Source: Phycicoccus sp. CSK15P-2
GTDB taxonomy: Bacteria > Actinomycetota > Actinomycetes > Actinomycetales > Dermatophilaceae
NCBI RefSeq assembly: GCF_016888005.1
Contig: NZ_JAFDVE010000019.1
Location: 62,001 to 126,000, forward strand
DNA: 64,000 nucleotides
Reading direction: 5' to 3'
Translations under genes and position numbers: made by a program
The notes under the pieces: generated by a model
Databases searched by the model: none
The model's input: only the letters and a program-made list of their open reading frames with translations
What the model was told of the DNA's origin: nothing
In this document: positions 34,792-44,491 of the stretch, one piece after another
How the letters are laid out: every line of letters starts with the position of its first letter
Position numbering within the stretch: the first letter of the stretch is position 1

Positions 34792-36191
34792 GCCTCGCCG
34801 AGGACGTCACCGCGACGCTCCAGCCGGGGTTCGCGGGGACGCAGGTCCCCGACTGGCTCGTCGCCGCCCGCGACGACGGCCTGCGGTCGGTGTGTCTCTA
34901 CGGCCACAACGTCGGCCCCCACGGCGGCGTCGAGGAGGTATGCGCCTCCCTGCGCGAGACGCTGCCCGGCGTGCTCGTCGCAGCGGACGAGGAGGGCGGC
35001 GACGTCACCCGCGTCCACTACCCCCAGGGGTCGACCGCCGTGGGCAACGCCGTCCTGGGCCGCATCGACGACCCCGCCGTCACCCGTGCCGCGGCGGCCG
35101 CGATCGGCGCCGAGCTCGCCGCGCTCGGCATCGGCCTGGACCTCGCACCGGTCCTCGACGTCAACTCCTCGCCGCAGAACCCGGTCATCGGGGTGCGCAG
35201 CCTCGGCGCCGACCCCGCGCTCGTCGCCCGGCACGGGGCCGCCTGGGTCGAGGGGCTCCAGGGCACGGGCGTCGCCGCGTGCGCCAAGCACTTCCCGGGG
35301 CATGGGGACACCGTCGCCGACTCCCACCACGACCTGCCGTCGGTCACGGCTCCCGCCGAGGTGCTGCGCGAGCGCGAGCTCGCCCCGTTCCGGGCGGCCG
35401 TGGACGCCGGGGTCGCGGCGGTGATGACGTCGCACATCGTGCTCACCGCCCTCGACCCAGACCGGCCGGCGACGTTCTCGCCCACCGTCCTCGGGCTGCT
35501 CCGCGAGGACCTCGGCTTCTCCGGCGTCGTCGTGAGCGACGCCCTCGACATGGCGGGGGCGAGCGCCGAGACCGGTATCCCCGAGGCCGCGGTCCGGGCC
35601 CTGGCCGCCGGGGTCGACCTCCTCTGCCTCGGCCCGGACACCGGCGGGGAGCTGCTCGAGCGGACCCGGTCCGCCGTCCTCGAGGCCGTGCGCTCCGGCC
35701 GGCTGCCGGGTGAGCGGGTCGAGGAGGCAGCCGCCCGGGTCCGCGCCCTCGCCCTCCGCTGGCGTCCCGAGCCCGCCCCGCATCCCGCCGGCACCGGACC
35801 GGCCGTGCCGGACGCCGCCGTCGCCGCCACCTTCGCGACCTCCCCGGCCGTCGCCGACTTCGTCGACGACCCGGCACCCCTCGCCGTCGTCCAGGTCGAG
35901 TCCCGTGCCAACCTGGCCGTCGGCACGGTGGCCTGGGGTCCGGCCGCCCTCGGCCGGACGGTCGCCGAGGCCGACGTCGCGCAGGGTGCCAAGGTCGCCG
36001 TCGTCGGCCGCGGCCTGGGTCCGGACCACCACGCGCACGGCACGGTGGCACGGCTCCGGGAGTCCGGCCACCGTGTGCTCGTCGTCGAGTCCGGCTGGCC
36101 CCGTGGCGGAGCCGACGTCGAGACCTGGGGCGGCAGCCCCGCCGTCGCCGAGGTGCTCCTCGGCATGCTCGGTGGGAAGGTGTCCGGATGA
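34788..36191 (+). CDS. GH3 beta-N-acetylglucosaminidase (NagZ-like) or phosphorylase
   Basis: This 467-residue GH3 enzyme has the NagZ-type signature KHFPGHGDTVADSHHDLP. In it the Asp178/His180 dyad serves as the general acid/base, and the nucleophile is Asp251 in VVVSDALDMAGAS. There is no signal peptide, so it works on imported substrate. It would split terminal beta-N-acetylglucosamine from chitobiose or muropeptides. His-dyad GH3 enzymes of the Cellulomonas Nag3 type can use phosphate and yield GlcNAc-1-phosphate, so a phosphorylase is a real alternative. The C-terminal 120 residues form an extra domain beyond minimal NagZ (about 340 residues). Confidence 0.88.
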   Translation: MSLAEDVTATLQPGFAGTQVPDWLVAARDDGLRSVCLYGHNVGPHGGVEEVCASLRETLPGVLVAADEEGGDVTRVHYPQGSTAVGNAVLGRIDDPAVTRAAAAAIGAELAALGIGLDLAPVLDVNSSPQNPVIGVRSLGADPALVARHGAAWVEGLQGTGVAACAKHFPGHGDTVADSHHDLPSVTAPAEVLRERELAPFRAAVDAGVAAVMTSHIVLTALDPDRPATFSPTVLGLLREDLGFSGVVVSDALDMAGASAETGIPEAAVRALAAGVDLLCLGPDTGGELLERTRSAVLEAVRSGRLPGERVEEAAARVRALALRWRPEPAPHPAGTGPAVPDAAVAATFATSPAVADFVDDPAPLAVVQVESRANLAVGTVAWGPAALGRTVAEADVAQGAKVAVVGRGLGPDHHAHGTVARLRESGHRVLVVESGWPRGGADVETWGGSPAVAEVLLGMLGGKVSG

Positions 36192-37096
36192 GGCTCGGCA
36201 TCGACATCGGGGGGACGAAGACCGCCGCCCTCGTCCTGGGCGAGGACGGGGCCGTCCTGACCCATGCCTCCTCACCGTCCGGGAAGGGGCCCACCGAGAC
36301 CCTCGCGACCGCCGTCGCCGTCGCCGACGAGGTCGCCTCCGCCGTGGGCGGCTGGGGCGCAGTGACGAGTGTCGGGGCGTGCATGCCCGGCCTCGTCGAC
36401 CCCGGCTCCGGCGTCGTCCGGCACGCGGTCAACCTCGACGTCGCGACGCTCGACCTCGCCGGGGGGATCCAGGCGGCCACCGGCCGCCGGCCCAGTGTCG
36501 ACAACGACGTCAAGGCCGCGGCGCTCGGCGCGCACCACGTCGTCCGGCCGGGCACCGGTGCGGCGACCACCGCCTACCTCAACGTCGGGACCGGCCTGGC
36601 CGCGGCGATCGTCCACGACGGCTCGGTCATCCGGGGTGCCGGTGGCGCGGCCGGGGAGATCGGCCACCTGCCGGTCGGGTCCGGCGAGCCGTGCTCGTGC
36701 GGGCAGACCGGCTGCCTCGAGACCGTGGCCTCCGGCCGGGCCCTGTCCCGGATGTGGTCGCGCCCCGCTGCCGAGCTCTTCCCGGCGGCCGAGCAGGGTG
36801 ACGAGGCCGCGTGCCGGGTCGTCGCGACGCTCGCGCACGGCATCGCCCTCGCCGTCCAGGTCCTCGTCCTCGCGGGCGCCGAGCTCATCGTCGTCGGCGG
36901 GGGGCTGACCCGCGACGCGTCCGCGCTCGGCAGCGCCGTCCGGTCCGACATCGAGGAGCGCGCCGCGACGTCCCCGTTCCTCGCCCGGCTCGGGCTGGCG
37001 ACGCGGTTCCGCCTGCTCGACCACGAGACGCCCGTCGCGGCCGTCGGTGCGGCGCTGCTGCCCCCGCCGGTCACGGCCGACCTCGCGACCGCGTAG
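36188..37096 (+). CDS. ROK-family sugar kinase (probable N-acetylglucosamine kinase)
   Basis: This 302-residue kinase has the phosphate-binding loop MRLGIDIGGTKTAALVLG and the ROK zinc motif GEIGHLPVG...CSCGQTGCLET. The catalytic Asp lies in the SVDNDVKAAALG region. Unlike the ROK regulator at the start of the cluster it lacks a DNA-binding domain. Between a glucosaminidase and NagB, the expected reaction is ATP-dependent phosphorylation of GlcNAc at C6. Glucokinase or N-acetylmannosamine kinase activity cannot be excluded. The start overlaps the GH3 stop as ATGA. Confidence 0.87.
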   Translation: MRLGIDIGGTKTAALVLGEDGAVLTHASSPSGKGPTETLATAVAVADEVASAVGGWGAVTSVGACMPGLVDPGSGVVRHAVNLDVATLDLAGGIQAATGRRPSVDNDVKAAALGAHHVVRPGTGAATTAYLNVGTGLAAAIVHDGSVIRGAGGAAGEIGHLPVGSGEPCSCGQTGCLETVASGRALSRMWSRPAAELFPAAEQGDEAACRVVATLAHGIALAVQVLVLAGAELIVVGGGLTRDASALGSAVRSDIEERAATSPFLARLGLATRFRLLDHETPVAAVGAALLPPPVTADLATA

Positions 37097-37106
37097 AGGG
37101 GTTCGG

Positions 37107-37892
37107 ATGGAGGTTCTCGTCAGCAGCACCCCCGACGAGGCGGCGTCGCGCGCGGCCGAGGTCGTCCTCGAGGGGCTGGCCGGCGCCGACGGCGACCCGG
37201 TGCTGGGGCTCGCCACCGGCTCCTCGCCGCTCGGGCTCTACCGCGAGCTCGGGCGGGCCGTGCAGGAGGGCCGAGCCGACTTCTCCCGGACGCACGGCGT
37301 CGCCCTCGACGAGTACGTGGGCCTGCCGCCCGGCCATCCGGAGGGCTACCGGCAGGTGCTGCTGCGCGAGGTGTGCGACGTCGTCGGCCTCGACCCGGAG
37401 CGGCTCGCCGTGCCGGACGGGACGGTGCCCGACCTCGCGGCGCTGCAGCGGGCCGCGGCCGCGTACGAGCAGCGGATCCGCGAGCTCGGTGGGGTGGACG
37501 TCCAGGTCCTCGGGATCGGCGCGAACGGCCACCTGGGCTTCAACGAGCCCGGTTCGGCGCTCACCTCACGGACCCGGGTCAAGCGGCTCTCGCAGCGGAC
37601 CCGGCAGGACAACGCGCGGTTCTTCACCGGCCTCGACGACGTCCCCACGCACTGCCTCACCCAGGGGCTGGGGACGATCCTCGCCGCGCGGCGGCTCGTC
37701 CTCGTCGCGACGGGCGAGGCGAAGACGGAGGCCGTCGCGTCCGCGCTCGAGGGCGCGCTCACCGCGTCGGTCCCGGCGTCGGTCCTCCAGTGGCACCCGG
37801 ACACCGTCGTGTGCCTCGACGAGGCGGCCGCGGCCGGGCTGCGCAACCGGGCGTACTACGACGACGCCGCGGCCGGGCTGCCCGAGCGCTGA
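37107..37892 (+). CDS. nagB: Glucosamine-6-phosphate deaminase
   Basis: This 261-residue enzyme is of family length. It has the phosphate loop GLATGSSPLGLY, the catalytic base Asp68 in ALDEYVGLPPGHPEGY, and the active-site segment GIGANGHLGFNEPGS containing His142. It converts glucosamine-6-phosphate to fructose-6-phosphate and ammonia, linking amino sugars to glycolysis. The start has a GAGGGG site, 10 bp after the kinase. The deacetylase NagA, needed between the kinase and this step, is not in the window and must lie elsewhere or be shared. Confidence 0.95.
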   Translation: MEVLVSSTPDEAASRAAEVVLEGLAGADGDPVLGLATGSSPLGLYRELGRAVQEGRADFSRTHGVALDEYVGLPPGHPEGYRQVLLREVCDVVGLDPERLAVPDGTVPDLAALQRAAAAYEQRIRELGGVDVQVLGIGANGHLGFNEPGSALTSRTRVKRLSQRTRQDNARFFTGLDDVPTHCLTQGLGTILAARRLVLVATGEAKTEAVASALEGALTASVPASVLQWHPDTVVCLDEAAAAGLRNRAYYDDAAAGLPER

Positions 37893-37905
37893 AGGCCCGG
37901 GCAGC
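37877..37905. terminator. Hairpin between convergent nagB and htpX
   Basis: GCTGCCCG (37877-37884) pairs with CGGGCAGC (37898-37905) across a 13-base loop that includes the nagB stop codon. It lies between two convergent genes 20 bp apart, so it may end both transcripts. No U-tract. Confidence 0.4.
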
Positions 37906-37912
37906 GGGCGCG

Positions 37913-38797
37913 TCAGGGCTCGATCCGGTGGCCGTAGGCCATCTGCTCGAGGCGGGCGATGCGCTCCGCCATCGGCGGGTGGGTGGACATCAGCCGCGAG
38001 ACGTCCTGGGCGCGGAACGGGTTGGCGATCATCATGTGGCTCGCGTTGACGACCTTCTGGGTCGGGGCGAGCGGTGCCCTGGCCACGCCGAGCTCGAGCT
38101 TGCGCAGCGCGCTCGCGAGGGCGAGCGGGTCGCCGGTGAGCCGGGCGCCGTCCTCGTCGGCGTCGTACTCGCGGGTGCGGGAGATGGCCATCTGCACGAC
38201 GAGCGCGGCGATCGGGGCGAGGAGCGCGAGGGCCAGGCCCGCGATGGGGTTGCGGTCCTCGTCGCTGCCGCCGCCGAACATCGCGCTGAACATGAAGAAC
38301 TGGCCGATCGAGGAGATGACGCCCGCGATCGCCGCCGCGACCGAGCCGGTGAGGATGTCGCGGTTGTAGACGTGCATGAGCTCGTGGCCGAGCACGCCGC
38401 GCAGCTCACGCTCGTCGAGCAGCCCGAGGATGCCCTCGGTGCAGCAGACGGCGGCGTTCTCGGGGTTGCGCCCGGTGGCGAAGGCGTTCGGTGCCTGGGT
38501 GGGTGAGACGTACAGCCGCGGCATCGGCTTGTTCGCGCTCGTGGAGAGGTCGCGGACGATCCGGTACATCGCGGGCGCCTGCGCCTCGGTCACGGGGTAG
38601 GCGTGCATCGCCTTGATGGCGAGCTTGTCCGAGTTCCAGTAGCCGTAGAACGTCGTGCCCACGCCGATGAGCGCGAAGACGAGGATGAACACGCTGCTCC
38701 CGGTGCCCTGGGCGAGGAACCAGCCGATCGCGAGCAGGAGGGCCCACAGGCCGCCGAGGAGCGCGGCGGTCTTGAGGCCGTTGAAATGGTTGTGCAT
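37913..38797 (-). CDS. htpX: Membrane zinc protease HtpX
   Basis: This 294-residue M48 protease has two N-terminal membrane helices ([17 protein letters not shown] and [19 protein letters not shown]), then [18 protein letters not shown]. The zinc motif is [10 protein letters not shown] with His138, Glu139 and His142. Two more hydrophobic segments follow, then a third-ligand region EYDADEDGA. HtpX degrades misfolded membrane proteins with FtsH in envelope stress. Length and motifs are standard. It is transcribed in the same direction as the nuo operon and 40 bp beyond it, so partial read-through from nuoN is possible. Confidence 0.95.
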   Translation of the reverse strand: MHNHFNGLKTAALLGGLWALLLAIGWFLAQGTGSSVFILVFALIGVGTTFYGYWNSDKLAIKAMHAYPVTEAQAPAMYRIVRDLSTSANKPMPRLYVSPTQAPNAFATGRNPENAAVCCTEGILGLLDERELRGVLGHELMHVYNRDILTGSVAAAIAGVISSIGQFFMFSAMFGGGSDEDRNPIAGLALALLAPIAALVVQMAISRTREYDADEDGARLTGDPLALASALRKLELGVARAPLAPTQKVVNASHMMIANPFRAQDVSRLMSTHPPMAERIARLEQMAYGHRIEP

Positions 38798-38837
38798 GCC
38801 CGGTCAACGCTCCCGATGCGCCCGGTAGTTCCGTGAG

Positions 38838-40298
38838 TCAGGAGGCGGACGCGAGGAGGACGTGCGGCAGGGCGCTGGTCACGACGAGGACGACCCCGCC
38901 GAGGACGAGCACGACCACCGAGGACCGGCGCCGCCCCGTCCCCGGCTCCTCGAGCGCCGTCGGGGTGGTGCCGGCGCCGAGCAGCACCGCCACCCACCGC
39001 AGGTAGACCGCGATGCCGAGCACGACGGCGAGGACCCCGGCGAGCGCGACCGGCCAGACACCCGCGGTCACCGGCGCCGAGAGGGCGAGGATCTTGGTCA
39101 CGAGGCCGATCACCCCCGGCGGCAGCCCGGCGAGGACGAGCAGCGCGATCAGCAGCGCCCCGCCGGCCAGGGGTTCGCGGCGCAGGAGCCCGCGGGTCGC
39201 CTCGAGCGTGCGGGCGCCGGTGCGGGACAGGACGGCGAACGCGACGGCGGACGCCGCGGCGTAGGCGAGCACGTAGGCCGCGGCCGCCCGGGCACCGGCG
39301 TCCGAGAGCGCCGTGAGGGGGACGAGCACCCATCCGGCCTGGGCGATCGTCGACCACGCGAGGAGCCGGACGGGGTCGTCCTGGCGGAGTGCGACGACGG
39401 TCCCGAGGAGCAGCGAGGCCACGGCGGGCAGCCCGAGGACGAGGACGACCGGGGTGGTGGCGCCGCCGAGGTCGACGAGCGCCCCCGCGACGACGAGGAG
39501 CGCGGCGACGGCGGACAGCTTCGAGGCCGTCGCGAGGAAGAGCGCCGTGCCGAGGTCGGTCGTCGCGTAAGCCTGGGGGGTCCACGCGTGGAAGGGCACG
39601 AGGGAGAGCTTGAAGCCGAGCCCGGCGACGAGCACGGTGACCGCGAGGAGGAGGACGGCCCGCTGTTCGGGCACGGCCCACGCGGCCGCCGCGCTCGGCC
39701 TGGAGAACGCGGCGTCCCCGGTGGCGGTGAGCCACAGCGCGGCGCCGAGGACGAGGAGCGCGAAGGACGCCAGGGACGTGACGAGCAGGCTGAGCGCCCC
39801 GTGGACGGCCGGCCGGCTGCCCCGCAGGGCGACGAGGGCGACCGCGGGCACGGTGGCCAGCTCGAGGGCGACGAGCCAGGTGCCGAGGTCACGGGCGGCC
39901 GCCACCGCCACGCCACCCGTCGTCGCGGCGAGCAGCAGCGTCGCCGTCACCGCACCGTCCCGGGGCCGCGGCCGGCCGTCGTGCAGCAGGGCCAGGCCGG
40001 CGGCCGCCGCGAGCAGCACCGCCGCCTGCAGGGTGCTCGTGCGCGGGCCGGCGGTCCAGAGGCAGGCGCCGTCCGGCGCGGGGAGGCAGAGCGTGCGCAG
40101 CGGCGCGTCGGCCCCGGCGACGGTGCCGCGGAGCGCGAGCCCGGCTCCCACGACGAGCGTCACGGCCGCGAGGGGCAGGGCCCAGCGACCGGCCCGTCCC
40201 CCCGCGAGCGCGTCGCCCGCGAGGACGAGGACGACCCCCGCAGCGGGGGCGAGCGCCGGGGCGAGGACGAGCCAGTCGACCGAGACGAGCGCGCTCAC
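38838..40298 (-). CDS. nuoN: NADH-quinone oxidoreductase subunit N (antiporter-like)
   Basis: This 486-residue membrane subunit of complex I has about 13-14 hydrophobic segments. The proton-channel block FKLSLVPFHAWTPQAYATTD and the following lysine region (FLATASKLSAVAALL) mark it as NuoN. It is the last gene of the partial nuo operon. The GTG start overlaps the nuoM stop as GTGA. In the complex it forms one of three proton-pumping modules in the plasma membrane. Confidence 0.9.
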   Translation of the reverse strand: MSALVSVDWLVLAPALAPAAGVVLVLAGDALAGGRAGRWALPLAAVTLVVGAGLALRGTVAGADAPLRTLCLPAPDGACLWTAGPRTSTLQAAVLLAAAAGLALLHDGRPRPRDGAVTATLLLAATTGGVAVAAARDLGTWLVALELATVPAVALVALRGSRPAVHGALSLLVTSLASFALLVLGAALWLTATGDAAFSRPSAAAAWAVPEQRAVLLLAVTVLVAGLGFKLSLVPFHAWTPQAYATTDLGTALFLATASKLSAVAALLVVAGALVDLGGATTPVVLVLGLPAVASLLLGTVVALRQDDPVRLLAWSTIAQAGWVLVPLTALSDAGARAAAAYVLAYAAASAVAFAVLSRTGARTLEATRGLLRREPLAGGALLIALLVLAGLPPGVIGLVTKILALSAPVTAGVWPVALAGVLAVVLGIAVYLRWVAVLLGAGTTPTALEEPGTGRRRSSVVVLVLGGVVLVVTSALPHVLLASAS

Positions 40299-41770
40299 CG
40301 GGCCCCCACCACCCCGGCGACGGCGTCGGCCGTCACCGACATCACGAGCATCGGTGCGACCCCGAGGACGACGACGGCGAGCGCGAGGGCGGCGAGGATC
40401 CAGCGCTCCATCCCGCTCGTGTCGGGGGTCCGGGCGACGTCCGGGTCGGGCCGGTCCCCGACCCACACGATGCCCGCCACCCGCAGCGAGTAGGCCGCGG
40501 CGAGGGCCGCCCCGACCGCGGCGACGACGGCACAGACGACGAGGACGACGCGGGGCCGGTCGTCCGCCGGGGCCCAGGCCGCGTACACCGCCAGCACCTC
40601 GCCCCAGAACCCGGCGAGGCCGGGCAGCCCCAGGCTCGCGGCGAGCCCGAGGACGAGGACGAAGCCGAGCCGCGGCGAGGTCTCGCGCAGGGCCGGCCGG
40701 GGCACGGCGAGGTCGACGTCCCCCCACCGGTGTTTGAGCCCGCCGACGAGCACGAAGAGCAGGGCAGAGACGACGCCGTGCGCGACGTTGCCGTACAGCG
40801 CGGCCTGGAGCCCGGTCTGCGACCCCGCGGCGAGCGCGAGGACGACGAACCCCATGTGCGCGACGGACGAGTACGCCACGAGCCGCTTGAGGTCGCGCTC
40901 GACGAGGCAGACGAGCCCGCCCCAGACGACCCCGACCGCGCCGGCGACCGCGAATCCCGGGGCCAGCACGCCGAAGCCCTCCGGGACGCTCGCGACGGGC
41001 AGCCGGACCAGGCCGTACGTGCCCATCTTGAGCAGCACCGCGGCGAGGAGCACCGACCCGGCGGTGGGAGCCGTCGTATGGGCGGGAGGCAGCCAGGTGT
41101 GCAGCGGGACGACGGGCACCTTGACCGCGAGCCCGACGACGAGGAGCACCGCGACCCCGAGCTGGACACCCGTGCCGAGCCCGGCCCCACCGGCGAGCGC
41201 GCGCAGGTCGGCCGTGCCGGCCGAGGCGACGAGGAGCAGGATGCCGAGCAGCATCGTCGTCGACCCCACCGCCGTGTACAGGACGAAGCGCTGGGCCGCC
41301 TCGGTGCGGGCCCGGGGGTCGTGCGGGTCCCCGTAGCGTCCGACGAGGACCCACATCGGGACGAGCACGACCTCGAAGGCGACGAGGAAGAGGACGGCGT
41401 CGCGCGCGGCGAAGGTCGCGAGGGCCCCGGCCTCGACGACGAGCAGGCAGCCGAGGAAGGTCGCCGGGGAGCCCCCGGCCGGCACCTCGACCCACGCGTG
41501 CAGCGCGACGAGGAGCCCGATGCCCGCCGTGAGGAGGAGCAGCGGCGTCGAGACGCCGTCGACGCCGAAGGACCACCGGACCCCGAGCTCGGGCAGCCAC
41601 GGCCGGTCGACCTCGGCGCCGAGCACCACGACCGCCACGGCGAGGCCGAGCGTCAGCGCGGCCGTCACCGCGGTGAGCAGCCTCGCGGGTCGGACTCCCA
41701 GGGCGCGTCCCCCGCTGACCAGCCACAGCCCGGCCGCGGCCGGGAGCGCGAGGAGCAGGCTCACGACCAC
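40295..41770 (-). CDS. nuoM: NADH-quinone oxidoreductase subunit M
   Basis: This 491-residue antiporter-like subunit has about 14 membrane helices. The family blocks are seen: VALHAWVEVPAGG, FEVVLVPMWVLVG (the buried glutamate), VKVPVVPLHTWLPPAHTTAP and LLKMGTYGLVRL (the channel lysine). It forms the middle proton channel of the membrane arm. GTG start with a G-rich site; a second GTG two codons later would overlap the nuoL stop as GTGA, the pattern used elsewhere in this operon. Confidence 0.92.
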   Translation of the reverse strand: MVVSLLLALPAAAGLWLVSGGRALGVRPARLLTAVTAALTLGLAVAVVVLGAEVDRPWLPELGVRWSFGVDGVSTPLLLLTAGIGLLVALHAWVEVPAGGSPATFLGCLLVVEAGALATFAARDAVLFLVAFEVVLVPMWVLVGRYGDPHDPRARTEAAQRFVLYTAVGSTTMLLGILLLVASAGTADLRALAGGAGLGTGVQLGVAVLLVVGLAVKVPVVPLHTWLPPAHTTAPTAGSVLLAAVLLKMGTYGLVRLPVASVPEGFGVLAPGFAVAGAVGVVWGGLVCLVERDLKRLVAYSSVAHMGFVVLALAAGSQTGLQAALYGNVAHGVVSALLFVLVGGLKHRWGDVDLAVPRPALRETSPRLGFVLVLGLAASLGLPGLAGFWGEVLAVYAAWAPADDRPRVVLVVCAVVAAVGAALAAAYSLRVAGIVWVGDRPDPDVARTPDTSGMERWILAALALAVVVLGVAPMLVMSVTADAVAGVVGAR

Positions 41771-43641
41771 AGGACCACCCCCAGGCCGCCGAGGACGACG
41801 ACGGCCCCGAGGACGAGACCGACCCCGGCGCTCGGCCGCTCGCCACGGTGCAGACGTTCACCGGCCCAGCCGGTGGCACGGGTGGCGACGGCGGAACCCC
41901 GGACGTAGGCGTCGACGACCTCGGTGTCGACGAAGGCGACGACGCGGGCCAGACGCAGGACCGGGCGGGCGACGAGGCGGCGGTAGAGGGCGTCCGCCCC
42001 GAGGCCGCGGTCGGCCACGGGCACGAGGCGCCGGGCGAGGACGTCGGCCGGGTCGCGGTCGAGACCGCCGCGCAGCGCGACCGCGACGCCGACCCCGACG
42101 ACGAGGGTCGTCAGGAGCAGCCACAGGAGGGAGATGGGGGCCAGCCGGAACGCCCCGGTGACGACGACGAGACCGCCGAGGACGGACAGCCCGACGAGCA
42201 GCCAGAGCACCACGGTCACCGCGACCGGCACCCGTCCGGCGCTGGGGCGCTGCCGGGTGTGCACGGTGAGGACGAGGTAGCCCCGGGTGCTGTAGGCGGC
42301 GGTGACGGCCGAGGTGAGGACGAGCGCGACGAGCACGAGCAGGCCGGGGCCGTCGACCGCCACGGCGCCGTCCCAGACGGTGGCGAGCACGTGCTCCTTG
42401 GACTGGCCGCCCACGACGAGCGGCACACCGGCGAGGGACAGGAACCCGGCGGCGAAGGCGACCCGCAGCACCGGCGCCGCACCGGCGGCACCGCGCAGCG
42501 CGACCGCGAGCGTCCCGCCCGCGGCGAGCGCGGCCCAGCCGACGGCGAGGAAGAGGAGGGACTTGAACAGGGCGTGCGCCCAGAGGTGGAACAGCCCGGC
42601 GTCCGGCCCCGCCTCGGCGGGTGCGGCCGCGACGCCCGCGAGCATGACGGCGACCTGGCTCACGGTGGACCACGCGAGCATCCGCTTGAGGTCGCTCTGC
42701 GCGAAGGCGAGCAGCGCCCCGAGCAGCATGGTCACCGAGACCGCGAGGCCGAGGAACCACCGGGCGGTCGGGCTGTCGGCGAACACCGGGTAGACCGAGG
42801 CGAGGACGACCGTGCCGGCCGCGACCATCGTCGCGGCGTGGATGAGGGCGCTCGCCGGGGTCGGGCCCTCCATCGCGTCGGCGAGCCAGTCCTGGAACGG
42901 CACCTGCGCCGACTTGCCGAGGACCCCGATGACGAGCAGGACGAGCAGGAGCGCCCGGACCCGGGCGTCCGGCGCCTCGCAGGCGGTCAGCGCGGCCCCC
43001 ACGGTCGAGCCGTCGGCCAGTGCTGCGTCGACGCACGCGTCCGGGCGGTCCCACGCGGCGAGCACGGCGGCGAGGGAGGTGGTCCCGGCTCCGGCCGCGA
43101 GCCCGACGACGCCGAGCACGAAGCCGATGTCCGCGACCCGGGTGACGAGGAACGCCTTGAGCGCGGCCCGCCGGGCGCTCGGCCGCCGGGACCAGTGCCC
43201 GACGAGGAGGTAGGAGCACCACCCCATGACCTCCCACCCGACGACGGTGAGGAGCAGGTCGCCGGAGTGGACGACGAGCAGCATCGCCGAGGTGAAGAGC
43301 GAGACGGTGGCCGCGAACTGGCCGTACCGGTCGTCCGTGGCGAGGTACCACGTCGAGTAGACCTGCACGGCGAGCGCGACGAGCACGACCACGGTCGCGA
43401 GGGCTGCGCGGGTGGGGTCGCTGAGGAGGTCGAGCGGGACGAGCAGCTCCCCCGCGCGCAGCCGCGGCCCCGGGGAGACGGTGGTGGGACGCCCGGCGAG
43501 GCCCCACGCGATGCCGGCGAGGAGCAGCGTGACGGCAGCGGCACCGACGGCCACCGCGCCGGCCAGGCGGTCGTCGCGCCGCACCGCGACGCCGAGCACC
43601 GCGGCCAGCGCCGGGAGCCCGACGACGAGCCAGGGCGTCAT
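41761..43641 (-). CDS. nuoL: NADH-quinone oxidoreductase subunit L
   Basis: This 626-residue subunit is the largest antiporter-like member, with about 16 hydrophobic segments. Typical NuoL blocks include VVGWEVMGWCSYLLVGHW (buried glutamate), SAQVPFQDWLADAMEGPTP and ALIHAATMVAAGTVVLASVYP. The C-terminal region should form the long lateral helix that couples the pumping modules. The ATG overlaps the nuoK stop (ATGA). Motifs and length are intact, so the pump half of the complex appears functional although the NADH module is missing. Confidence 0.93.
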   Translation of the reverse strand: MTPWLVVGLPALAAVLGVAVRRDDRLAGAVAVGAAAVTLLLAGIAWGLAGRPTTVSPGPRLRAGELLVPLDLLSDPTRAALATVVVLVALAVQVYSTWYLATDDRYGQFAATVSLFTSAMLLVVHSGDLLLTVVGWEVMGWCSYLLVGHWSRRPSARRAALKAFLVTRVADIGFVLGVVGLAAGAGTTSLAAVLAAWDRPDACVDAALADGSTVGAALTACEAPDARVRALLLVLLVIGVLGKSAQVPFQDWLADAMEGPTPASALIHAATMVAAGTVVLASVYPVFADSPTARWFLGLAVSVTMLLGALLAFAQSDLKRMLAWSTVSQVAVMLAGVAAAPAEAGPDAGLFHLWAHALFKSLLFLAVGWAALAAGGTLAVALRGAAGAAPVLRVAFAAGFLSLAGVPLVVGGQSKEHVLATVWDGAVAVDGPGLLVLVALVLTSAVTAAYSTRGYLVLTVHTRQRPSAGRVPVAVTVVLWLLVGLSVLGGLVVVTGAFRLAPISLLWLLLTTLVVGVGVAVALRGGLDRDPADVLARRLVPVADRGLGADALYRRLVARPVLRLARVVAFVDTEVVDAYVRGSAVATRATGWAGERLHRGERPSAGVGLVLGAVVVLGGLGVVLWS

Positions 43642-43955
43642 CGGCCCGCGTCCCCGGCGGCGCCCGGGAGGTCGAGGTCGATGGACCCCCGCCGACGGAA
43701 GACGGCGAGGACGACGGCCAGCGCGACGACGACCTCGGCCGCCGCGATGGTGATGACGAAGAGCGGGAGCACGCTGCCGGCCGCCCAGCGGTCGCCGCCG
43801 GAGGCCTGCGCGGCGACGAGCAGGACGAGGCCGCCGCTCAGGACGAGCTCGACGCCCACGAGGACGAGGACGGCGTTGCGGCGCACGGCGACGCCCGCGA
43901 CGCCGGTGCCGACGAGGACGGCGGCGAGCAGGTACGGACCGGCGAGGTGGATCAC
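43638..43955 (-). CDS. nuoK: NADH-quinone oxidoreductase subunit K
   Basis: This 105-residue protein has three membrane helices and the conserved buried glutamates: one in LVLVGVELVLSGG and one in VITIAAAEVVVALAVV. These take part in proton relay at the junction of the arm. GTG start overlapping the nuoJ stop; the end overlaps the nuoL start. Confidence 0.92.
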   Translation of the reverse strand: MIHLAGPYLLAAVLVGTGVAGVAVRRNAVLVLVGVELVLSGGLVLLVAAQASGGDRWAAGSVLPLFVITIAAAEVVVALAVVLAVFRRRGSIDLDLPGAAGDAGR

Positions 43956-44491
43956 GGGACCTCCCCGGCGGCCTCCCCGGCGGCTGCGCCGGACGGCGCG
44001 GGCCGGGACCGGGCGACGGCGAGTGCGCCGACGAGGGCCGCGAGCAGGAGGAGCGACAGCAGCTCGAACGGCCACACCCAGGTGCCGAAGAGCTGTTCGG
44101 CGACGGCGGAGGACGGCACGTCCGCGACCGCGACCGTGCCGTCCGCGAGCGGGACGAGCACCGTCGCGAGGAGCCCGGCGGTGGCGGCGCCGAGGGCGGC
44201 GGCGCCGGCGGCGCGCCACGGTCCGGCGGCGTGCGCGCGGTCCGGGCCGATCGGCGCGCGGGTCAGCATGAGCGCGAAGAGGACGAGGACGACGACCGCG
44301 CCGACGTACACGAGGACGAGGACGAGCGCGACGAGCTCGCCGCCGAGCACGAGCAGCGCGCCGGCCACCCCGAGCAGGGCGACGACGAGCCACAGCGCGG
44401 CCCGGACGACGTGCCGGGTCGAGACCGCGAGCACGCCGCCGACCACGGCGAGCAGCCCGCAGGCGGCGAACGCGACGTCGAGCGGGGTCAC
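43952..44491 (-). CDS. nuoJ: NADH-quinone oxidoreductase subunit J
   Basis: This 179-residue membrane subunit has five predicted helices. The conserved third-helix block [19 protein letters not shown] contains the tyrosine and the small-residue pattern seen in NuoJ. A polar, alanine-rich C-terminal tail ([16 protein letters not shown]) is presumably cytoplasmic. GTG start overlapping the nuoI stop. Confidence 0.92.
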   Translation of the reverse strand: MTPLDVAFAACGLLAVVGGVLAVSTRHVVRAALWLVVALLGVAGALLVLGGELVALVLVLVYVGAVVVLVLFALMLTRAPIGPDRAHAAGPWRAAGAAALGAATAGLLATVLVPLADGTVAVADVPSSAVAEQLFGTWVWPFELLSLLLLAALVGALAVARSRPAPSGAAAGEAAGEVP

